NCBI GenBank assembly: GCA_031266665.1
Contig: JAISAO010000024.1
Location: forward strand, 62,001 to 126,000
Direction: 5' to 3'
Length of the DNA stretch: 64,000 bases
DNA from: Propionibacteriaceae bacterium
GTDB lineage: Bacteria > Actinomycetota > Actinomycetes > Propionibacteriales > Propionibacteriaceae
Shown here: piece by piece, positions 44,613-53,634 of the stretch
How the letters are laid out: the number at the start of each line of letters is the position of its first letter
Numbering within the stretch: position 1 is the stretch's first letter
Notes under the pieces: model-generated
Database searches by the model: none
What the model was told of the DNA's origin: nothing
Seen by the model: the letters and a program-made list of their open reading frames with translations, nothing else
Position numbers and translations under genes: made by a program

Positions 44613-45029
44613 ATGACCAACCGGTTGCCCCAGACGGTTGATCAGGACGCCCCCGTCTTCCTCATCTCGACGGCCGCCCGGCTGGCCGGGATGCACCCCC
44701 AGACGCTGCGCGCCTACGACCGGCTGGGCCTGGTCGTCCCCCGCCGCACCCGGGGCCGGGGGCGGCGCTACTCCGCCCGGGACGTGGCCCGGCTGCGCCT
44801 GGTGCAATTCCTGTCCCAGGACGAGGGCGTCAACCTCTCCGGCGTGCGCCGCATCCTGGAACTGCAAGCCGAGACCGACCGGCTACGGCGCGAGTTGGAC
44901 CGTCTCAGCGGCGAGGTGCGTCGGCTCCACGCCAGTCCCCGGGGACCGCGCGTCTTTACCGCCTCGGCCACGGGCGACGTCTGGCCCCACCGCACCCAAC
45001 GCCCCGTCGTCCGTGAGTTGATGCCCTGA
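44613..45029 (+). CDS. hspR: Heat-shock repressor HspR (MerR family)
   Basis: MerR-type repressor of the dnaK operon. The 138-residue protein has the winged-helix start FLISTAARLAGMHPQTLRAY, then GRRYSARDVARLRLVQFLSQ, the HspR-specific GVNLSGVRRILEL and a coiled-coil (QAETDRLRRELDRLSGEVRR). The cognate operator is the HAIR site at 40210. ATG 44613 is taken as start; it would leave about 14 residues before the helix-turn-helix. Confidence 0.95.
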   Translation: MTNRLPQTVDQDAPVFLISTAARLAGMHPQTLRAYDRLGLVVPRRTRGRGRRYSARDVARLRLVQFLSQDEGVNLSGVRRILELQAETDRLRRELDRLSGEVRRLHASPRGPRVFTASATGDVWPHRTQRPVVRELMP

Positions 45030-45260
45030 CCGGCTGTGAGTGTTGTGGGTGGCTGATCTGGGACTGGCTGTCGATAATGGTGTCGGCCCTTGCCCGGGTG
45101 TGACTCGTGACCTGACCTCAGGCTGTGGTCTTCCCCGTCTAGGTTGACCTGGGGCGAGGGTGAGGCGATGGTCTGGCCGCCGCCGGGCGGACAGTCGTGG
45201 GGGTGTTCCCCCCGCCCCATGGGCGACCGTCGGTGGCGGGTGGTTGGCCGGGAGGCAGGC

Positions 45261-45348
45261 GGTTCCCCGCGCACCCGGCAGAGCCTCCTTACCCTTGCTG
45301 CCTTCCGACCCTGGGGGGGTTGGGGAAGATGCCGCCGCGCGGGGAACC
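45261..45348 (-). ncRNA. ffs: Signal recognition particle RNA (4.5S-type)
   Basis: Read on the minus strand, the molecule begins GGTTCCCCGCGC and ends with its complement GCGCGGGGAACC, closing a single long hairpin. The apical part CAGGGTCGGAAGGCAGCAA contains the conserved GGAAG and AGCA tetraloop and Ffh-binding elements of bacterial SRP RNA. A TATGCT box at 45361-45356 would place the start at the first G of the stem. The molecule guides signal peptides to the membrane with Ffh. It occupies most of the non-coding stretch 45030-45574, together with repeat B. Confidence 0.9.
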
Positions 45349-45365
45349 GACTGGCAGCATAGCGG

Positions 45366-45532
45366 TTGAGCCCAGATCCACCGATTCTCGACTACCGAGA
45401 GACCCCATCCGGGCGCGCTGACGGCGTGGCCGACGCTCAACGGACGTCCAGTCCGTCTTCGCGCCGACCCCGCCGCCATCACACCCGTCTGAGGCCGCTC
45501 GCCAGGCCGATCATCGTGGATCTGGGCTGCGT
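45366..45532. repeat. Dispersed repeat B, full-length copy with terminal inverted repeats
   Basis: Begins GAGCCCAGATCCACCGA and ends TCGTGGATCTGGGCT, so the element has inverted ends and is about 165 bp. The body matches 30374-30540. It lies immediately upstream of the SRP RNA gene, with one arm inside the -35 region of that gene. Confidence 0.75.
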
Positions 45533-45574
45533 CCGGCGTAGGGGAAGCAGTCGCCGTGTGGTATAACTGCGGGC

Positions 45575-45916
45575 ATGGCTATGACAACAGCTGGTGTCAC
45601 TTTTGACGCCGTGGACGCGACCCGGCTGGCCGCTTGGTGGGCCAAGGCGGTGGGCGGCGAGGTCACCTTGGACTCCGACGGTTGGTTCTGTCAGGTGGCG
45701 GTGCCCGGATCCCATCCGCTCAGCTTCCAGAAAGTGGCGGACGTGACGCCGGGCAAGAACAAAATTCACCTCGACTTCCAGGCTGACGACCCGGCCGTCG
45801 AAATCGAACGGCTGATCGCTCTGGAGGCGGAAATGGTGGGCGAGCACACCATGGAGGGCTTCAGCTGGACCGTGCTGGCCGACCCCGAGGGCAATCAATT
45901 CTGCGTCTCCGGTTGA
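45575..45916 (+). CDS. VOC-family (glyoxalase-like) protein
   Basis: A 113-residue vicinal-oxygen-chelate fold protein of the glyoxalase-like type. It shows the first half VTFDAVDATRLAAWWAKAVG, the metal-region strand KIHLDFQADDPAVEIERLIAL, and the closing WTVLADPEGNQFCVSG. The substrate is unknown; such proteins range from antibiotic resistance to metabolite repair. ATG 45575 or 45581 may be the start. Its 3' end touches a copy of repeat B. Confidence 0.82.
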   Translation: MAMTTAGVTFDAVDATRLAAWWAKAVGGEVTLDSDGWFCQVAVPGSHPLSFQKVADVTPGKNKIHLDFQADDPAVEIERLIALEAEMVGEHTMEGFSWTVLADPEGNQFCVSG

Positions 45917-45984
45917 GCCCGGACGCACCGCTGATCGCGGGGCGAGCGCGCCCGGATGGGTCGAGAAGCGGTGGATCTGGCTGG
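45914..45984. repeat. Dispersed repeat B, short palindromic copy
   Basis: GAGCCCGGACGCACCGCT and its partner AGCGGTGGATCTGGCT enclose about 38 bp. The copy begins at the stop of the VOC gene. The rest of the 45917-46208 gap has no gene. Confidence 0.62.
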
Positions 45985-46208
45985 CGAGCGTGGCGGCCGA
46001 CCTCTCCGCTGGCGCCGCTCATGGCCCGACCCAGCGGCGGCCGGCCGGCCCCCGCGCCGGGGCTGACGGTCACACTGATCTAGCCGCCCCACGAAGTGTC
46101 CTCCCTCCGCTCCGCTCCGGTCCGGTACTTCGCGGGGACCCCGGGAGGTGATGAAAACTCGGCTCATTCGTCGGAGTTCTGATCACCTTGGTGCTCTAGG
46201 CTGAGACC

Positions 46209-46685
46209 ATGCCCCAGCTACAAGCCGGCGACATCGCACCCGACTTCGCCTTGCCCGACTCCGGCGGACGATTGGTCGTTCTGGCCGGCCTCGGACCCGG
46301 ACCGGTGATCGTCTACTTCTACCCGGCGGCGCTGACCCCGGGCTGCACCCGGGAGGCGTTGGACTTCTCGGCCGCCGCCGACGCCTTCCGTGAGGCTGGC
46401 TACCGCATCCTCGGCCTGTCGCCCGACCAGCCGGCCAAGTTGGCTCGCTTCGAGGCCGAGCAGCACTTGGCCATCACCTTGCTGTCCGACCCCGAGCGGG
46501 CCGTCATCACGGCCTACGGCGCCTGGGGCAGCCGGGTCATCTGGGGCAAGGCGGTCGAAGGCCTCATCCGCTCGACCTTCGTCCTAGACGTCGACGACCA
46601 GGGGCGGGCGCTGGTCCGGCGGGCCTGGTACAACGTCCGTGCCAGCGGCCACGTCGACCGACTGCGGGCCGTCCTTGACGTCTGA
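46209..46685 (+). CDS. bcp: Peroxiredoxin, Bcp/PrxQ type
   Basis: Thiol peroxidase that reduces hydroperoxides. The 158-residue protein has the PrxQ signature: GDIAPDFALPDSGG, then VIVYFYPAALTPGCTREALD with the peroxidatic Cys in TPGCT, and GLSPDQPAKLARFEAEQHL. The usual resolving Cys five residues after the first is absent (CTREALDF), so a 1-Cys or partner-resolved mechanism is likely. WGSRVIWGKAVEGLIRSTFV completes the fold. ATG 46209. Confidence 0.9.
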   Translation: MPQLQAGDIAPDFALPDSGGRLVVLAGLGPGPVIVYFYPAALTPGCTREALDFSAAADAFREAGYRILGLSPDQPAKLARFEAEQHLAITLLSDPERAVITAYGAWGSRVIWGKAVEGLIRSTFVLDVDDQGRALVRRAWYNVRASGHVDRLRAVLDV

Positions 46686-46715
46686 CCGGCGCCCGAAACG
46701 GTCCTGAAACCCGAT

Positions 46716-46774
46716 CTCAGCCCTGATCCACCGATGGTCGCTCGGTGGTCGAGAATCGGTGGATCTGGGCTCAG
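46716..46774. repeat. Dispersed repeat B, 59-bp hairpin upstream of pulA
   Basis: Left arm CTCAGCCCTGATCCACCGAT and right arm ATCGGTGGATCTGGGCTCAG pair at 18 of 20 positions. A nearly identical copy lies downstream of pulA at 50565, so the pullulanase gene is flanked by direct copies. Confidence 0.8.
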
Positions 46775-46885
46775 GACTGTCATACCGACGGTGTACAGTC
46801 GGTTTAGTTCGGGACACCGTCTCCCGGACGCCGGCGTCAGGCTCATAGTCGAGCCTCGTCGGACATCATTCGGAAAGAAGGCCCC

Positions 46886-49800
46886 ATGCGCTCGCATCGC
46901 CTCGTCCCCCTGCTCGCCGCCGCCACCTTGTCCGCTGTCGCCGCCCTCGGCCTGGCCCCGGCCGCCGCCCAGGCCGCCGATCCGCCGGTCGTGAGTGTGC
47001 CCGGCGATTTCAACCAGTCCCTGGGCTGCGCCTCGGACTGGGCGCCCGACTGCGCCCAGATCCAATTGGACTTCGACGCCGCCAGCGGCGTCTACTCCAA
47101 GCAGTTCAGCCTCGCCGCCGGCGACTACCAGTTCAAGGTCGCCCAAGACGGCTCCTGGGACGTCAACTACGGCCAGGACGGCGTTGCCGGCGGGGCCAAT
47201 ATTGATTTCACGGCCCTGGACGAGCCGACGGTCTTCGTCTACGACCCGGTCAGCCACCTGGTCCAAGCCGCGCCGCGCAGCCAGCTCGTCACCCTGCCGG
47301 GCTCCTACCAGTCCGAGGCCGGCTGTCCGGGCGACTGGCAGCCGGACTGCCTGGCCTCGACCATGTACTCGTTGGCGGACGGCGCCTACACCTACTCCAC
47401 CGACCGTCTGCCCCAGGGCGCCTGGGAGGCCAAGGTGGCGGTCGGCCTGAGCTGGGACGTCAACTACGGCCGGGACGGCATCGCCGGGGGCGCCAACTAC
47501 GAGTTCGTCACCGCCGCCGGCGAGCTGACCACTTTCACATACACCCCGGCCGACCATAAGCTGGCCATCGACGTGACCAATCCACCGCTGCCCGGCACCG
47601 GCCAGTTCCAGGCCATCTGGCTGGACCGTGACACCATCGCCTGGCCGCCCGCCCTGGTGGGCGACCCGGCCACCCTGGACTACGCCCTGGCCGGCCATTC
47701 CGAGCTGGTCCTGACGGCTGACGGCCAGGTGACCGCCGACCAGGCCAGCCACAACCAGCTGACCCAGGGCTACCTGGCCCTCAAAGTGACCGCCGCCGGC
47801 GGCGGCCAGCCCGAGTTGGCGACTTTGGAGGCCGCCCTGCGGGGGCCGCTAGAGATCGTCGCCAGCCGTGCTGGCACCCCGGTGGCCCAGACCGGGGCGC
47901 AGCGGGGGGACGTGCTGGACGACCTCTACGGCGCCGCCGCCCAAGACGAGGCCCTGGGCACGACCTGGAGCGACGGCGCCCCGACGCTCAAGCTATGGGC
48001 CCCGACGGCCACGGCCGTCAGCCTGGAGCTGTGGACCGACCCGGAGGGCCAGCCGACGGTGGTGGCGGCCAGTCGGGCGGCCGACGGCGTTTGGACGGTG
48101 GCGGGCCAGCCGAGCTGGAAGAACGCCCAGTACCTCTGGTCGGTCGAGGTCTACGCCCCCAGCGTCGACCAGGTGGTGACCAACCACGTCACCGACCCCT
48201 ACGCCACCGCCCTGACGGTCGACTCGACTCGCGGTGTGCTGATCGACCTGGACGACCCCGCCTGGGCGCCCAGCCTGTGGACCGACACGCCGATCCCGGC
48301 GGCCCTGCGGACCCAGGCCGAGCAGACCATCTACGAGCTGCACATCCGTGACTTCTCGGCCGCCGACTCCACCGTGCCTCAGGCTGAGCGGGGGACCTAT
48401 AAGGCCTTCACCCGCTTCCAGTCGGACGGCATGACCCACCTGGCCGAGTTGGCCGACGCCGGTTTGACCACGGTCCACCTGCTGCCCAGCTTCGACATCG
48501 CCACCATCCCCGAGACGCAAGCCGAGCAACTCGTGCCCAATATCCCGGCCCAGGCCGCCCCCGACTCTCCGGCCCAACAAGCGGCCGTGGCCCAGGTGTC
48601 CGACCAAGACGCCTTCAACTGGGGCTACGACCCGTGGCACTGGAGCGCGCCGGAGGGCTCCTACGCCACCGCCGAGGCCCAGAACGGCGGCGCCCGGACG
48701 GCCCAGTTCCGCGAGATGGTGGGCGGGCTGCACAGCCTCGGCCTGCGCGTGGTGCTGGACGAGGTCTTCAACCACACCTCATCCTCCGGCCAGGATCCCA
48801 AGTCGGTGCTGGACCAGATCGTGCCCGGCTACTACCAGCGGCTGTCCGCCACCGGCGCGGTCGAGACCTCGACCTGCTGCCAGAACGTGGCCACGGAGAA
48901 TGTCATGGCGGGCAAAATGATGGTCGACTCGGTGGTCACCTGGGTGAAGTACTACCACGTCGACGGTTTCCGCTTCGACATCATGGGCCACCACTCGTTG
49001 CAGAACATGATCGACGTCCGGGCCGCCTTGGACGCCCTGACCGTCGAACGGGACGGCGTCGACGGCCAGGCCGTCTACCTCTACGGCGAGGCCTGGAACT
49101 TCGGCGAGGTCATCGACGACGCCCTCTTCGTCCAGGCGCGGCAGGCCAATATCGCCGGCACCGGCATCGGCACCTTCAACGACCGTCTGCGGGACGGGGT
49201 GCGCGGCGGCGGCCCCTTCGACTCCGACCAGCGGACCTACCAAGGCTTCGGCACCGGTCTTTACACGGACCGCAACCAGTGGACCGACCAGACGCCCGAG
49301 CAACAACTCCAGGACCTCTACTACCGCACCAACATGGTCCGGCTGGGCCTGATGGGCAACCTGGCCGACTATCCCATGTCCGACTCCCAGGGTCTGGGCA
49401 CGACGGTGCTGGCCCGCGACCTGGACTACGGCGGCCAGCCGGCCGGCTACGCCCAGGACCCGACCGAGGTGATCAACTACGTCGACGCCCACGACAACGA
49501 GACCTTGTACGACAACGGTATTTGGAAGTTGCCGGTGTCCTCGACCATGGACAGCCGCATTCGGATGAACACCTTGTCCCTGGCCGCCACCGCCCTGGGC
49601 CAGGCGCCTAGTTTCTGGTCCGCCGGGACGGAGATCCTGCGCTCCAAGTCGCTGGACCGCAACTCCTACAACGCCGGCGATCACTTCAACGCCATCGACT
49701 GGTCGCTCGGAAGCAACGTCTTCGGCACCGGTTTGCCGATGGCCTCGGACAACCAGGACAAGTGGTCCGCCATGGCGCCGCTGCTGGCGAACCCGGACCT

Positions 49801-50455
49801 CAAGCCGACGGCCGACGACATGGCCCAGGCCTACGCCCAGGCCCTCGACCTGCTGCGGCTGCGCCAGTCGACGCCGCTGTTCACTCTGGGCACGGGCGAG
49901 CTGGTCAAAGAGCGGGTCCACTTCCTCAACGCCGGGGTCGCCCCGACGCCGGGGCTGCTGGTCATGCTGGTCGAGGACGCCGGCCCCGGGGCGGTGGCCG
50001 CCCCGGCCACGGCGACCGACATCGACCCCGAGGTGGACGCCCTGCTGGTCGTCTTCAACGCCTCGCCCGACCCCATCACGGAGGCCCTGGACGGCTTGGC
50101 CGGCCGCGCCTTCAGCCTCTCGCCCGTCCAACAGGACGGGGCCGATCCGGTGGTCAAGCAGACGGTCTGGTCGACGGACACGGGTGCCATCACCATCCCC
50201 GGCCGCTCGGTGGCGGTCCTGCTCCAGGCCCCGGCGGCGGAGCCGGAGCCCACACCCACACCCACGCCGGAGCCCACGCCCACGCCGGCCCCGGACGCCA
50301 GCCCGGCGACCGGCCCCGACTCCCTGGCCGATACGGGCGGCCGGGCCGGCCTTGACCTGCTGCTGGCCGCCGGCCTCTGCCTGGGCCTCGGCCTGGTCGG
50401 TCTGGGCTCCGGCCTGGTGACGCGCGGCCGCCCGGGCCCGCGGGTCCGTTTGTGA
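46886..50455 (+). CDS. pulA: Cell-wall-anchored type I pullulanase
   Basis: Extracellular alpha-1,6-glucosidase that debranches pullulan, starch or glycogen. The 1189-residue protein has a signal peptide (cleavage after AAAQA near residue 31) and two X25-type starch-binding modules (about 35-115 and 130-225, each with SWDVNYG.DG.AGGAN). A pullulanase-associated domain, then CBM48 (TLKLWAPTATAVSLELW), then a GH13_14 catalytic domain follow: VVLDEVFNHT, nucleophile Asp698 in GFRFDIMG, acid/base Glu735 in YGEAWNF, and Asp870 in NYVDAHDNE. A Pro/Thr linker leads to the sorting signal LADTG (1147-1151), a membrane helix and a positive tail, so sortase E-type anchoring is expected. The 3' end is duplicated in relics at 53525 and 53950. 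Confidence 0.95.
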   Translation: MRSHRLVPLLAAATLSAVAALGLAPAAAQAADPPVVSVPGDFNQSLGCASDWAPDCAQIQLDFDAASGVYSKQFSLAAGDYQFKVAQDGSWDVNYGQDGVAGGANIDFTALDEPTVFVYDPVSHLVQAAPRSQLVTLPGSYQSEAGCPGDWQPDCLASTMYSLADGAYTYSTDRLPQGAWEAKVAVGLSWDVNYGRDGIAGGANYEFVTAAGELTTFTYTPADHKLAIDVTNPPLPGTGQFQAIWLDRDTIAWPPALVGDPATLDYALAGHSELVLTADGQVTADQASHNQLTQGYLALKVTAAGGGQPELATLEAALRGPLEIVASRAGTPVAQTGAQRGDVLDDLYGAAAQDEALGTTWSDGAPTLKLWAPTATAVSLELWTDPEGQPTVVAASRAADGVWTVAGQPSWKNAQYLWSVEVYAPSVDQVVTNHVTDPYATALTVDSTRGVLIDLDDPAWAPSLWTDTPIPAALRTQAEQTIYELHIRDFSAADSTVPQAERGTYKAFTRFQSDGMTHLAELADAGLTTVHLLPSFDIATIPETQAEQLVPNIPAQAAPDSPAQQAAVAQVSDQDAFNWGYDPWHWSAPEGSYATAEAQNGGARTAQFREMVGGLHSLGLRVVLDEVFNHTSSSGQDPKSVLDQIVPGYYQRLSATGAVETSTCCQNVATENVMAGKMMVDSVVTWVKYYHVDGFRFDIMGHHSLQNMIDVRAALDALTVERDGVDGQAVYLYGEAWNFGEVIDDALFVQARQANIAGTGIGTFNDRLRDGVRGGGPFDSDQRTYQGFGTGLYTDRNQWTDQTPEQQLQDLYYRTNMVRLGLMGNLADYPMSDSQGLGTTVLARDLDYGGQPAGYAQDPTEVINYVDAHDNETLYDNGIWKLPVSSTMDSRIRMNTLSLAATALGQAPSFWSAGTEILRSKSLDRNSYNAGDHFNAIDWSLGSNVFGTGLPMASDNQDKWSAMAPLLANPDLKPTADDMAQAYAQALDLLRLRQSTPLFTLGTGELVKERVHFLNAGVAPTPGLLVMLVEDAGPGAVAAPATATDIDPEVDALLVVFNASPDPITEALDGLAGRAFSLSPVQQDGADPVVKQTVWSTDTGAITIPGRSVAVLLQAPAAEPEPTPTPTPEPTPTPAPDASPATGPDSLADTGGRAGLDLLLAAGLCLGLGLVGLGSGLVTRGRPGPRVRL

Positions 50456-50564
50456 GGCCGCCCGGGTGGTGACGAGACTCGCCAGCTAGACGGCTCAGGC
50501 CCCCGATCGGCGGCAAGGTCGGTCGGGGCCCGGGCCGTCGGCGGGGGAGCGGTCCAGGCGTCCG

Positions 50565-50622
50565 CTCAGACCTGATCCACGATGGTGCCGCTCGGTGGTC
50601 GAAAATCGGTGGACCAGGGATC
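50565..50622. repeat. Dispersed repeat B, hairpin downstream of pulA
   Basis: CTCAGACCTGATCCAC with GATGG and, after GGTGGTCGAAA, ATCGGTGGACCAGGGATCA. It is a slightly degraded copy of 46716-46774, in the same orientation. The 50456-50968 gap otherwise holds only the promoter of the methyltransferase at its right end. Confidence 0.75.
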
Positions 50623-50937
50623 AATCCACTCCGGTCTGAGCCCAGCGGCCCGGGCCGCCGGACGGCCGTGGAGACCGAACCCCCAGGCTCGGCCGGCAGC
50701 CGGGGACGGGCCGTGATCGGGTCGCGAGTGTGGGTCTGGCGCGGGCGCGGCCGGCTCGGAGCCTGGTTGAGAACAACTAAAAGCTGTCCCCTTCAACCTC
50801 GCCAATCGCCCTCGGAGAGGCCAGCCATAGATGCGCAAAGGATGTCATCGGCCTCGTCTAGACTCAGACGCATGTTCGATATTACTAGAAGGGCGTGCCG
50901 CTTCGGGATGCCTGGGAAGAGGCTGGAGTGCTATATA

Positions 50938-50957
50938 GTCGGCCGCATACGGCCGAC
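50938..50957 (+). promoter_or_regulatory. Perfect palindrome in the R-M promoter
   Basis: GTCGGCCG-CATA-CGGCCGAC lies between a TATATA box (50932) and the GGAGG ribosome site of the methyltransferase. It can be a repressor site at the transcription start or an RNA hairpin in the leader. Control of methyltransferase levels is a common need in R-M systems; the actual regulator is not known. Confidence 0.6.
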
Positions 50958-50968
50958 GTGGAGGTGAC

Positions 50969-52588
50969 ATGTCCAACTCCCCCACGCTTCCCCTCCTTGA
51001 AGGGCTGGTCGATCTCTGCCTGCGACTCGGCGTCTCCCACTCTGGGCTGAGCGAGTCTGAGCGTCGGTTGGTGGCACGCGCGCAGAGCGTCACCGCCGAC
51101 CACCCGTGGCATGGCTCGGACTATGAAGCCGACGTGCGCCATCGGATAGGACTCGGTGAAGACCCTCTTGGCGATATTTTCGTTTCTCTGCGCCCGGCCG
51201 AGGACAGGCGTCCCCTCGGGCAGACCTATACGCCCGCTCCCATCGTTGAGAGCATGGTTCGATGGGCGGTAGAACACGGCACGCCAGCCAGGATCATTGA
51301 TCCTGGCTCAGGCTCTGGCCGGTACTCCCTAGCGGCGGCCCGCGCTTTCCCGGACGCGACCGTCGTCGCCGCCGACATCGATCCGGTGGCGACGCTGATG
51401 ACGAAAGCCGCAGTGGCGGTGTGCCGCCTGGATGATCGCGTAAACGTGGTGAACGGGGACTACCGCGCGCTCAACCTGCCAGAGATCGACGGACGAACGC
51501 TCTTCCTCGGCAACCCGCCATATGTGAGACATCACCAGATCGATCCCGCGTGGAAGGTTTGGCTGCTAGAGACCGCGAAAAAGCGCGGCCTCGCGGCCAG
51601 TGGACTCGCCGGACTGCACGTCCACTTCTTCCTGGCCACCGCCGAGCACGCCCGCCCCGGCGACTTCGGGGCCTTCATCACTAGTAGCGAATGGCTGGAC
51701 GTGAATTACGGCCGACTGGTGCGCGATCTACTGCTAGGGGATTTGGGCGGTTTGTCCCTTCAGGTTTTGTCGCCCGAGTCGATGCCCTTCTCCGACGCGA
51801 CGGTCACGGGGACTATCGCCTGTTTCGAGGTCGGCACGAAGGCCGAGGCCATCCGCATTCGTCAGGTGGACGGCACGAGTGATCTCGGAAATTTGTCGGC
51901 CGGCCATGACGTCTCGCGGGCTAGGCTGGCAGAGGCCAACCGCTGGTCGGTGTTGACCAGGGTCACGCCTAAGCTGCCAGAAGATTACATCGAATTGGGG
52001 GAGTTGGTTCGAGTCCACCGTGGAGCCGTCACTGGCGCCAACAAAGTGTGGGTACACCAGAAGAACGATGTCGATCTGCCTGATGAAGTGCTCTTCCCCT
52101 CGGTGACTAGGGCTCGCGAGCTCTTTCTCGCCGGCGAGCGCCTCTCGGACGGGACCAGCCTCAAAGTGGTGGTGGATCTCCCCATCGACCTCGATTCGTT
52201 CGACGAGACCGACCGCAAGCGCGTCGATCGCTTTCTGCGGGTGGCCCGGGGGAAACAGGCCGATCAAGGCTACGTGGCGTCAAACCGACGAGCCTGGTAT
52301 AGCGTCGGGCTGCGCGAGGCGGCCCCCGTGCTGGCCACCTACATGGCCCGCCGTCCGCCCGCGTTCGTGCGCAACGACGTGGACGCCCGCCATATCAATG
52401 TCGCCCACGGCCTGTATCCGAGGACGCGGATCAGCGACCAGCAGCTAGATTCGCTCGCACAATACCTGAGCGCCGCTGTTACGCTTGGGCAGGGCCGCAC
52501 GTATGCCGGCGGCCTGACCAAGTTTGAGCCTAAAGAGATGGAGCGCATCCCCGTTCCCACCCTGGAGGCCCTGGCCCAAGGAGTCTGA
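50969..52588 (+). CDS. N6-adenine DNA methyltransferase of a type II R-M system
   Basis: Protects host DNA from the endonuclease encoded next. The 539-residue protein has SAM motif I in IIDPGSGSGRYSLAAARAF, ADIDPVATLMTKAAV, and the N6-adenine catalytic motif NPPY in FLGNPPYVRHHQ, followed by a long target-recognition part (about 290-539). Its order and partner match known XamI-type systems, whose recognition site is GTCGAC; that specificity is inference. ATG 50969 has GGAGG. The genes are less GC-biased than neighbours and use codons such as TTG, AAA and ATA, consistent with acquisition. Confidence 0.9.
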   Translation: MSNSPTLPLLEGLVDLCLRLGVSHSGLSESERRLVARAQSVTADHPWHGSDYEADVRHRIGLGEDPLGDIFVSLRPAEDRRPLGQTYTPAPIVESMVRWAVEHGTPARIIDPGSGSGRYSLAAARAFPDATVVAADIDPVATLMTKAAVAVCRLDDRVNVVNGDYRALNLPEIDGRTLFLGNPPYVRHHQIDPAWKVWLLETAKKRGLAASGLAGLHVHFFLATAEHARPGDFGAFITSSEWLDVNYGRLVRDLLLGDLGGLSLQVLSPESMPFSDATVTGTIACFEVGTKAEAIRIRQVDGTSDLGNLSAGHDVSRARLAEANRWSVLTRVTPKLPEDYIELGELVRVHRGAVTGANKVWVHQKNDVDLPDEVLFPSVTRARELFLAGERLSDGTSLKVVVDLPIDLDSFDETDRKRVDRFLRVARGKQADQGYVASNRRAWYSVGLREAAPVLATYMARRPPAFVRNDVDARHINVAHGLYPRTRISDQQLDSLAQYLSAAVTLGQGRTYAGGLTKFEPKEMERIPVPTLEALAQGV

Positions 52589-52591
52589 CAG

Positions 52592-53512
52592 ATGACACAG
52601 GCAACACCCCCTCGATGGACGCGGGAACAATTCGACGCCGACATCGCGCACGCCATCGAATTGTTCCGCGAGGAGAGGCTGCAAGAACCGTTGGAGCAGT
52701 ATCTGGGCGCGTTCGACAGTTATCGGAACGCTGTGGAGAACCTGATCGAGGGGTCAATCGATCTCACTAACTTACAGGCCGACGCCGCCCAGCTCGTGAC
52801 TCAAGACGACTTACTTGTGGCCGTGCGCTACCTGGCCTCCCCAGCTATCAGCGAAGACGATCTCAAAGTGTTGGCCGACGTCGCCAGCCTGACTCCATCG
52901 CAACTCAAGAAAAAACCAGAAGACGCTCGTCGCGTCGTGGACACTGTATTGATGGCGCTGGATCGAAATCGCTTCCCCTGGGTCACTGAGAACCGTGTGC
53001 CGACAGCTGCGGAACGGTATGCCGCTATCATCGCCACCACGGCCCTCGTGGCGACACAGAGAGTTCAGACAGATCGTCGCAGCAGCGCCAAAAACGAGCA
53101 AGAAGAAGCGGTCGCAATCTATCTTGAGAGTATTGGTATGGCGAGGGACGACCCCAGGAGAGTCGCCACGGTGTCGGACTTGCCGTCGCGCGGACACTTC
53201 TGTCGGGAAGCCGAGTTCGGAACAAGGAAAGCCGACTTGATCGTCTCGCTGTGGGACGGGCGCGGAATGCCCATCGAATGCAAGGTCAGCAACTCGTCCA
53301 CCAACAGCGTCAAGCGCATCAATAATGACGCGGCGGTCAAAGCCAAGATTTGGATCGACGAGTTCGGGCGGCTGGGCACGATCCCGGTGGCAGTCATCTC
53401 CGGCGTCTTCAAGGCCCACAACCTCATGTCTGCCCAGAACGACGGGCTAACGATCATCTGGGCTCACAACTTGGCAGCGTTGGGGGCGTTCATAGAGAGC
53501 ACCCGCGCCTGA
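52592..53512 (+). CDS. XamI-family restriction endonuclease
   Basis: Type II endonuclease paired with the preceding methyltransferase, three bases after its stop. The 306-residue protein matches the XamI family in overall plan. Helical N-terminal half (DAYLGAF-like EQYLGAFDSYRNAVENLIEG) leads into the catalytic core FCREAEFGTRKADLIVSLWD, then MPIECKVSNSSTNSVKRINN, where Glu and Lys of ECK complete a PD-(D/E)xK site. XamI cleaves GTCGAC, a frequent word in this genome, so the methyltransferase must be active if the endonuclease is. ATG 52592 is the start. Confidence 0.88.
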   Translation: MTQATPPRWTREQFDADIAHAIELFREERLQEPLEQYLGAFDSYRNAVENLIEGSIDLTNLQADAAQLVTQDDLLVAVRYLASPAISEDDLKVLADVASLTPSQLKKKPEDARRVVDTVLMALDRNRFPWVTENRVPTAAERYAAIIATTALVATQRVQTDRRSSAKNEQEEAVAIYLESIGMARDDPRRVATVSDLPSRGHFCREAEFGTRKADLIVSLWDGRGMPIECKVSNSSTNSVKRINNDAAVKAKIWIDEFGRLGTIPVAVISGVFKAHNLMSAQNDGLTIIWAHNLAALGAFIESTRA

Positions 53513-53524
53513 TCACCGTTCAAT

Positions 53525-53634
53525 TCGGTGGCGGTCCTGCTCCAAGTCCCGGCGGGAGAGCCGGAGCCCACGCCGGCCCCGGACGCCAGCCCGACGGCCA
53601 CGGCGACCGGCCCCGACTCTCTCCCGAGCTGAGC
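53525..53634 (+). pseudogene. Degraded duplicate of the pulA 3' region (part 1)
   Basis: GGTGGCGGTCCTGCTCCA through GGCCCCGACTCTC repeats the region encoding SVAVLLQAPAAEPEPTP to ATGPDSL of the pullulanase (compare 50206-50325). The copy has diverged and ends in a stop where the LADTG signal should continue. It directly follows the XamI gene. The 53635-53949 stretch contains A/T-richer filler bounded by a direct repeat GCTTAGTGCC(T)TAAATC (53641 and 53857); no gene was found there. Confidence 0.82.
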
